Of a stretch of 64,000 nt of DNA, positions 57,213-64,000 are shown piece after piece (within the stretch, counting starts at the first letter, position 1; each line of letters opens with the position of its first letter). Position numbers and translations under genes: made by a program. This stretch comes from Abelmoschus esculentus (lineage: Eukaryota; Streptophyta; Magnoliopsida; Malvales; Malvaceae), in assembly GCA_035048815.1 (NCBI GenBank), contig JAUCBN010000043.1, positions 12,527,001-12,591,000 of the forward strand, in the 5' to 3' direction. Under the pieces are notes generated by a model. It was not told where the DNA came from. It saw only the letters and a program-made list of their open reading frames with translations, and searched no databases.

Positions 57213-58700
57213 TGTAATCACCGGAATTTGTCCGGGGAGTCGCCACCAATCGTTTTTGTATGGTGCGATTGGAACACCCGAATTGCGTCTACGAACCAGA
57301 GCTGGATCCGGGAGTCTGTTACGCGTAGGGAAGGATGAGCACCCCTACAACGCCCGAAATCGGCACCTATCGGTTACAAAATATTTTATACAATCGAAAA
57401 CATAATCCGGTATCGAATCTGTAAAAAAAACGGTTAATAATATTTAATAATAATAATAAAATCTTAAAATAAGTAAAATATAATTTCCTAGGGACTAATC
57501 TGCAAAAAATAAATATTTAGGGGTTAAATAATGTATAATAAGGATGAAATTGGAAACAATTAAAAGTATTATGCTTAATTAAACAAAAACAGTGACCAAA
57601 TTAGAACTCGGTGCAAGCTGGGAGGCCAGAGCAGGGAAAGTCTGGAAATGCGAGGACCACGCGTGTAATTTTCCCCTTTCCCCGGGTTACATGCGGATCC
57701 GGGTCTGGATCGGGTTTGGACTCGGGTGCCCATGTTCAAAACGACGCCGTTTTGGGCCTTAATAACCGGCACCAAAACGGTGCCGTTTTGCGCCGTATAT
57801 ATGGTCTCTTTCCTTTGTTTTTTTTTAGCTGGTTCATTTGCTTCTTCCTCCTTTGAAACCAAAGAAAACAGAGCTCTAAGAGCTCTCTGGAATGTCCGGC
57901 CGGTCGCCCTCTCTGGCCACCGTGCACGGCCGCCGACCGCCGTGCCGGTGGTCGAAACTAAAAAAGTAGTTCACTTTCCGGCTCTCCTCGACGCGATGGA
58001 CACGAATCTGCACTCAGTTTTTCGAGAAAATACCCCTAGCAACGTAGATCTGAGAGATAAGTATTCGGGTTCTCTTTTTTTTTTTTACCTTTTCCGCTTC
58101 TTTTTGCTGCCGGTTTTTGTGTTGCTATTCTCTCTCGTATTGACTCGAATGTTGCGATGATATCGGACTGTTTTTGCTTCGAATGATACTCTTTTTTTTA
58201 TTGATTTTTTGCTCCGGTTTCTAACCGGTTACATGCGGTCTTGAAGGGGTTTTTATACCCATCTTACATGCAATTTTTTATCAACAAAAATAGGAACTTT
58301 ATCCTAGTTCCTTAGATCTGAAATTTAGCCTAATGATTTCTTCTTGTTTTGCAGGTTGAATGGACGTTGGCCGGTGCTCTGGATCTTCACGTGGTCGGGG
58401 CGGTGGTCGTCTGCCGCAACCAATGAGAGGGCGCGTGACCACCACGCGCGATTCGAATAGCCGCGCGTGGCGGCCACGCGCGGACAGCTGGAAAGTGAAT
58501 GGTCAGGGGCTGGCCGGCCGGTTTGGTTACTGTAATTGGCTTAGTTTAGGGTTTGGTTAGGGTTGTTGGTTACAATTAGGGTTTGAATTGGGTTTGGGTA
58601 TGTAATGGGCTTTGTTGGGTTATCGGATTTGTAATTACTATTGGATCTGGGTATTTGGGTTGGGTTTAATAATTTAAATGTGTTTAAATGGGTTATTACA
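57213..58700 (-). repeat. LTR (1488 bp) of the Tat/Ogre-type element
   Basis: In sense (minus) it starts TGTAATAACCCATTTAAAC at 58700 and ends GGTGATTACA at 57213, so TG..CA with TGTAAT inverted ends. The sense purine tract GCAAAGAGGGGCAGC lies just before it. The interior is unusually GC-rich for this window, with an inverted CGCGCGTGGCGG/CCACGCGCG patch at 58430-58485 and two AAAACG-N-CGTTTT palindromes at about 57738-57790. Small open frames here are not supported as genes. Confidence 0.85.
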
Positions 58701-58789
58701 GCTGCCCCTCTTTGCTCATTGTTGTGTAACAGCAATAGAGCAAAGATAAAGAATAACCCATTTTCTCTGGCATGGTTTAGTGGTTCCTC

Positions 58790-58890
58790 TTTTGGTAAGG
58801 TTTTGGTTCTTTTGGTGTGGTTGGGGTTCTTTTGGTAAGGTTTTGGTTCTTTTGGTGTGGTTGGGGTTCTTTTGGTAAGGTTTTGGTTTT
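58790..58890. repeat. 40-bp tandem repeat
   Basis: TTTGGTAAGGTTTTGGTTCT recurs at 58791, 58831 and 58871: two full units and a part, nearly identical. Confidence 0.92.
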
Positions 58891-59462
58891 CGGTGACCAC
58901 CGCCTTTTCTTCTGGAGCTTCAACTGGATCTACTCCACCGCCCTTGTTGACAAAACCTTCAAAACTTGAGGATTTGTTGGAGAAGACGTCACAAAACTTG
59001 AGTCATGATGATGCTATCATTTCTGTCGAAGACTTGACCTGTCTACACCACTGCCAGAGAAGCACGGTCTGGTATGAGCACTGATGTCTTATCTAGCTTC
59101 ACCACTGAGGAAGCGAGATCTGGCGAGGAGTTCTGATGCTCAATTAAGCTGCAACACTGACGAAACACAATCTATCTGGTTCATCTGCAACACTGACGCT
59201 GAGATTGGGAACAACACTCGATCTGCTTGCAACACTACCGGAGAAGCGAGATAACAATGCCGGAGAAGCGAAATCTGACAACGAGTTCTGTCACTCTTAA
59301 GCTGCATCACTGACGAAGAAGCCTGATTTATCTGATCCATCTACAACACTGCCGCCGAGATGGGAATTGTCAATTGATCCACTTACAACACTGCCGGAGA
59401 AGCGGGATCTGAGGATGTTGAGTTCTGACACTCAATTTAGCTGCAACACTGACGAAGCATGA

Positions 59463-60010
59463 TTGGTAGTCGTTTCCTTTGGGTTAATTGTACTACTTCC
59501 TTGAGTACAATTGGTTGATCGGACGTGAGATTGAAATTTTTCAAAGGATTTATTTCCTTTGACCATTTGTGAAAATGGATTTTAAAGGATATTTGAATAA
59601 TCCTCTTTTATGCATTTTTCCCCAAATGCACAGGGGTCAACGGATTTGACTCGCCTTTACCGGTGGCCGTTTGCCCCGGGCTAGTTGTACCATTCTCCTG
59701 GATACAATCAGTTGGTATCAATCCTGAGATTGGATTTATTCAAAGGGATCGATTTCCTTTGACCATTCATGAAAATGGATTTGGATGGACATTCGAATAG
59801 TCTTTCTTAATGCATTTTTCCCAAATGCACAATGGGTTAACGGATTTGACTCGCCTTTACCGGTGGTCGTTTGCCCCGGGCTAGTTGTACCATTCTCTTG
59901 GGTACAATCAGTTGATACCAATCCTGAGATTGGATTTCTCCAAAGGGATTGATTTCCTTTGACCATTCGTGAAAATGGATTTTAAAAGGACATTTGAATA
60001 GTCCTCATCG
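59463..60010. repeat. 200-bp tandem repeat, about 2.7 copies
   Basis: CGGATTTGACTCGCCTTTAC recurs at 59641 and 59841, and GTTTGCCCCGGGCTAGTTG at about 59668 and 59868, a 200-bp period. A more diverged partial copy precedes (TTGATCGGACGTGAGATTG at 59515). Confidence 0.92.
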
Positions 60011-60681
60011 ATAAGTCTCACCCTTTCTACTAAATAGAAAAAGGTAACCGTAACGGTTAAGGACCCTTACCTGTACTTTTGATGCAGGGTAGTGATCTCG
60101 AGGTAAGGTCGCACCTACTCGTTGTAGTGCTTTAACAGTAAGAAACATTTTCCTATTTTGTTACTTGTTGTAGCGGTAAAACCTGCAATTCCTTTGCAAG
60201 CGATTTGAAAATGTAGAGGTTAGTGTGCATTTTATGGTCCTAACCTAACATGTTTGATGCATGCATGCATGTTCCTAGCATGAGACGCAAGATGCATATG
60301 ACAATGACTTTTCCGAAATTGCTTGATTAACTATCTTGATTGCTTGTTGACAAATTGACAATAGTGTTTCTGTCACCCGACGAGATTAACTGATTCCAAT
60401 CTGTTTGGAAGATGTACTTTCTGTTTTCATAGCATCCCTTAACAAGGTACACTATCCTGTGTAATGTTGCTTCTAGTTCCTGTGCTTTTAGGAAATTTCA
60501 GAAACAATGTATGAATACCAAAATTTTGATACTTTTTATTAACAAAAGTTTCATTGATAACAAAAAGTAATTACTGATAATAGTAAAAATACAAAAAGAC
60601 AAAATTTTGACACTCCCGATATTTGACTATCCAGCATTTTAGAGCTATCTTGACGGAGTATGTTCGTGTGTCTAGGGGCTT

Positions 60682-63600
60682 TCAGGCAAAGTATTTCTTG
60701 ACTGATTCTGAGTTCACCGGGTTGGGTAGATCTTTACCATCCATTTCTGTCAGAATTAATGCTCCTCCTAAGAAGGCTTTCTTTACTATGTACGGTCCTT
60801 CCCAATTCGGCATCCATTTGCCTCGGAAGTCTTTCTGTATAGGGAGAATCTTTTTCAGAACTAGATCCCCTTCTCGAAAAGTTCGTGGGCAAACCTTTTT
60901 ATTAAAGGCTCTCATCATCCGTTTCTGGTACATTTGCCCATGCCGAATAGCCCTTAATCTTTTTTCCTCGATTAAGGCGAGTTGGTCATATCTAGCTTGA
61001 ACTCATTCTGCTTCATCCAATTTTAGTTCAGATAAAACTTCTAAGGAGGGGATTTCGACTTCTATGGGTAATACTGCCTCCATCCCATATACCAGGGAAA
61101 AAGGTGTTGCCCCAGTAGAAGTTCTAGCTGATGTTCTGTATGCGAAAAGGGCAAACGGTAGCTTCTCGTGCCAGTCTCGATAAGTCTCTACCATTTTTCC
61201 CACAATTCTCTTGATGTTTTTGTTGGCAGCTTCCACCGCTCCGTTCATTTGCGGACGGTATGGTGAAGAATTGTGATGCCGTATGTTGTACTGCTTACAG
61301 ACTTCAACAATGGTCTTATTATTCAAATTTAACGCATTATCGGATATGATGCTTTCTGGCATTCCATATCGACAGATGATTTCCTTTTTGAGGAATCTGC
61401 TTACTGCTACTTTAGTGACATTCGCATAAGTGGCTGCTTCTACCCACTTAGTGAAATAATTGATGACGACGAATATGAATCGATGACCATTGGAAGCCTT
61501 TGGTGAGATAGGCCCAAAGACATCCATGCCCCATAGGGAAAATGGCCAAGGGGATGTCATCACATGCAACGGTGATGGAGGAACGTGAATCTTGTCTGCA
61601 TATATTTGACATTTATGACATTTTTTAGCGTACTCAACGCTGTCACTCTCCATTGTGGGCCAATAGTACCCGAACCTCATAATTTGTCTTGCCATGGTAA
61701 ACCCGTTAGCATGGGTTCCACAAACACCTTCATGAACTTCTTCAAGGATCATCTTGGCTTCGGTGGCATTCACACATCGTAGCAATATTTGGTCTTTTCT
61801 CTTTTTATACAATATATCGCCATCTAGGACGTAGTCAATTGCCAGTCTTCGCAACGTTCTTTTCTCATTTTCTGAAGCTTCTTTTGGATACTCACGATTC
61901 TTTATGTATTGTAAGATATCGTGATACCAAAGACATTCATTGTTTTCGTCCTCTTCAATATTGTAGCAGTAGGCTGGAGAGTCATATATACTTATCTGTA
62001 TCGGCCTCAAATCTGAGGATTGATTCACTTGAATCAACGATGACAATGTAGCCAATGCATCTGCCATTTGATTCTCTTCTCGCGGCAGATAGTGGAAGGT
62101 TATTTCGTAGAATGGCTTGATCAAGTCAAGGACCAAATTTCGATATTCCATCAACTTGGGGTCTCGGGTGCCCCATTCTCCTCGAAGTTGGTAGATCACG
62201 AGCATTGAATCTCCGTATACCTTCAACTGTTTAATCCTACGATCAATGGCTGCTCGGATTCCCATGATGCATGCTTCATACTCCGCTACGTTGTTAGTGC
62301 AGTCAAAGTCAAGTTTACTTGCAAAAGGGTGATTGTCGCTTTCTGGGGATACTAGTATTGCCCCAATTCCCTTACCAGTGGCATTGGAAGCACCATCAAA
62401 ATTCAATTTCCAGTATCCGTTATCTGTGGCATTTTCCTCAACAAACATTAGGTCTTCATTAGGAAAATCAAAATTTAGAGGTCCGTAGTCCTCTAAAGCT
62501 CGACTAGCAAGGAAGTCTGCTATGGTGCTCCCTTTTATAGCCCTTTGATTGACATACACGATGTCAAATTCAGATAAAAGGATCTGTCATCTGACCATTC
62601 TGCCTGTAAGCGCAGTGGACTCCATCAAATACTTGAGAGGGTCGAGTTTTGAGATCAGCCACGTTGTATGATACAACATGTATTGTCTCAGTCTTTTTGT
62701 TGTCTAGACCAGAGCGCAACAGGCCTTTTCGACTGGTGAATACCTCACTTCCCAATCTGTAAATTTCTTACTGAGGTAGTAGATCGCTCTTTCTTTTCTG
62801 CCCGAGTCATCGTGTTGGCCCAACACACATCCCATGGATTTCTCGAAGACCGTTAAATATAGAATTAGCGGTCTATTCGGCACTGGTGGCACCAAAACTA
62901 GTGGGTTAGTCAAATAACATTTGATTTTGTCGAAAGCCTCCTGACACTCATCGTCCCATTCGCCAGGATTATGCTTTTTCAGGAGTCGGAAGATAGGATC
63001 ACATCTTTCAGTCAGTTGTAAAATGAACCGAGCAATGTAATTCAACCTTCCTAGGAAACCTCTTACTTGCTTTTGTGTGGGGGGGGCGATAATTCTTGGA
63101 TTGCTTTAACTTTGTCAGGGTCAACCTCGATGCCCTTCTCGCTGACTATGAAGCCCAACAGTTTTCCTAATGCGACTCCGAATGTGCATTTGGCAGGATT
63201 CAGTTTCAATTGGAACTTTCTTAATCTTAAGAAAAGCTTTCTCAAGACTTTTATATGTTCATCCTCGGTCCGAGATTTGGCGATCATGTCATCAACATAG
63301 ACTTCAATTTCTTTGTGCATCATGTCATGAAATAGGGCCACCATTGCTCGTTGGTACGTTGCCCCAGCATTTTTAAGTCCGAAGGGCATTACCTTATAAC
63401 AGAAGGTTCCCCATTGTGTCACAAACGTTGTTTTATGCATATCCTTAGGACACATTTTGATTTGATTGTACCCTGAAAATCCGTCCATAAAGGAGAACAG
63501 AAAATATTTTGCTGTATTATCGACTAGAGTATCGATGTGAGGTAGCGGGAAATTATCCTTCGGACTGGCTTTGTTCAAGTCTCTGTAGTCAACACACATG

Positions 63601-64000
63601 CGGACTTTCCCATCTTTCTTGGGTACTGGTACTATGTTAGCTACCCATTCTGAGTATTTTATCTCTTGAAGGAACCCAGCATTATATTGCTTCTTTACCT
63701 CTTCTTTTATTTTCAGCAGTACATCAGGTCTCATTCTTCGTAGTTTTTGCTGAACCGGTTTGCAGTCTTCTCTTATGGGAAGCTTATGTATCACAATGTC
63801 TGTACTTAAGCCAGGCATGTCCTGATATGACCAAGCGAAGACATCCTTGAACTCTTGTAGCAGATTGACCAAGTCTTGTCTAGTTTTGGCTGTAATGCAC
63901 GTGCCGATTTTAACTTCCTTGTTTTCTTCATCATTCCCCAAACTCACAATTTCTACTGATTCCTTGTGAGGTTGGATTCGTTTCTCGTCTTGCTCTATCA
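60682..64000 (-). pseudogene. Tat/Ogre-type gypsy pol (RT, RNase H, second RNase H, integrase), continues past the window
   Basis: In sense order: RT with RMCVDYRDLNKASPKDNFPLP, WGTFCYKVMPFGLKNAGATY and active site VYVDDMIAKS; the RT-linked RNase H (LILYLTVFEKSMGCVLGQ); an archaeal-type second RNase H (WKLNFDGASNATGKGIGAIL, NNVAEYEACIMG); integrase (CHKCQIYADKIHVPP, WGMDVFGPISPKASNGH, and a core ending YRPQMNGAVEAANKN); and a C-terminal ENWEGPY-like block near 60720. Two RNase H domains and VYVDDMIAKS mark the Tat lineage. The frame breaks at an 8-C run at 63079-63086 and stops at 62704-62706, 62587-62589 and 61003-61005, otherwise staying in one frame. The element runs beyond 64000. Confidence 0.92.

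Larger units (their letters stand above)
58701..60681 (-). other. 3' noncoding region of the Tat-type element, tandem repeats
   Basis: Lies between pol and the LTR and contains no gene. It has three repeat arrays: 40-bp units at 58790-58890; loose units with GCAACACTGACGAAG and GCCGGAGAAGCG at about 59100-59460; and 200-bp units at 59463-60010. Tandem repeats in this position are a known trait of Tat/Ogre elements. Confidence 0.75.

Noticed and set aside
57726..58160. Plus-strand open frame of 144 codons in the GC-rich patch
   Set aside because: Lies inside a retrotransposon LTR on the strand opposite to the element, with no recognisable domain. GC-rich DNA simply lacks stops.

Overview
This is an AT-rich stretch of a higher-plant nuclear genome. 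The evidence is multi-exon plant genes with GT-AG introns, Golgi UDP-glucuronate decarboxylase, plant TCTP and plant kinesin-13, set in nested LTR retrotransposons, Mutator-like, hAT and PIF/Harbinger-like elements. Gene sequences and repeat style suggest a eudicot, possibly a malvid such as cotton (Gossypium). That is an inference from memory and was not checked.

Layout. 1-5.8 kb: a copia element with both LTRs and a perfect 5-bp target duplication, but decayed coding. 5.8-11.5 kb: AT-rich DNA with TIR elements, including a Mutator-like element nested in another, and a fragment of a large copia LTR whose short GTATCGAAAC motif recurs. 11.8-14.5 kb: an intact UXS gene (minus strand) whose first coding intron is AT-AC with a U12-type donor. 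16.6-17.2 kb: the 3' end of a PRL1-like gene, cut off by a copia gag fragment. 19-24 kb: two copies of one hAT-like MITE either side of an intact TCTP gene (21.1-22.5 kb). 26.9-33.3 kb: a kinesin-13A gene with five tandem 207-bp repeats in its tail exon and a one-base frameshift at the end of the motor domain.

34.1-51.0 kb is one event-rich locus: a minus-strand GT34 glycosyltransferase gene that was once about 450 codons. It has been split by a gypsy element (with a later copia nested inside it) and by a solo LTR, and another gypsy element landed on its stop codon. Target duplications allow the order of insertions to be worked out. 51.3-52.5 kb is a Pack-MULE-like element (perfect 9-bp target duplication, about 260-bp TIRs) carrying the 5' part of a trihelix-like transcription factor gene. 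53-57 kb holds further pieces of the large-LTR copia family. 57.2-64 kb is a minus-strand Tat/Ogre-type gypsy element: LTR, tandem-repeat-rich 3' region and pol. Its pol frame is broken by three stop codons at expected Trp positions and one 8-base homopolymer.

Probably functional: UXS and TCTP. KIN13A is complete in exon structure but frameshifted as read here. The rest of the coding sequence is transposon or pseudogene. I saw no tRNA, rRNA or CRISPR. The best candidates for something undescribed are the Pack-MULE capture, the three-insertion GT34 locus, the expanded KIN13A tail and the MULE arms with a tRNA-like segment.
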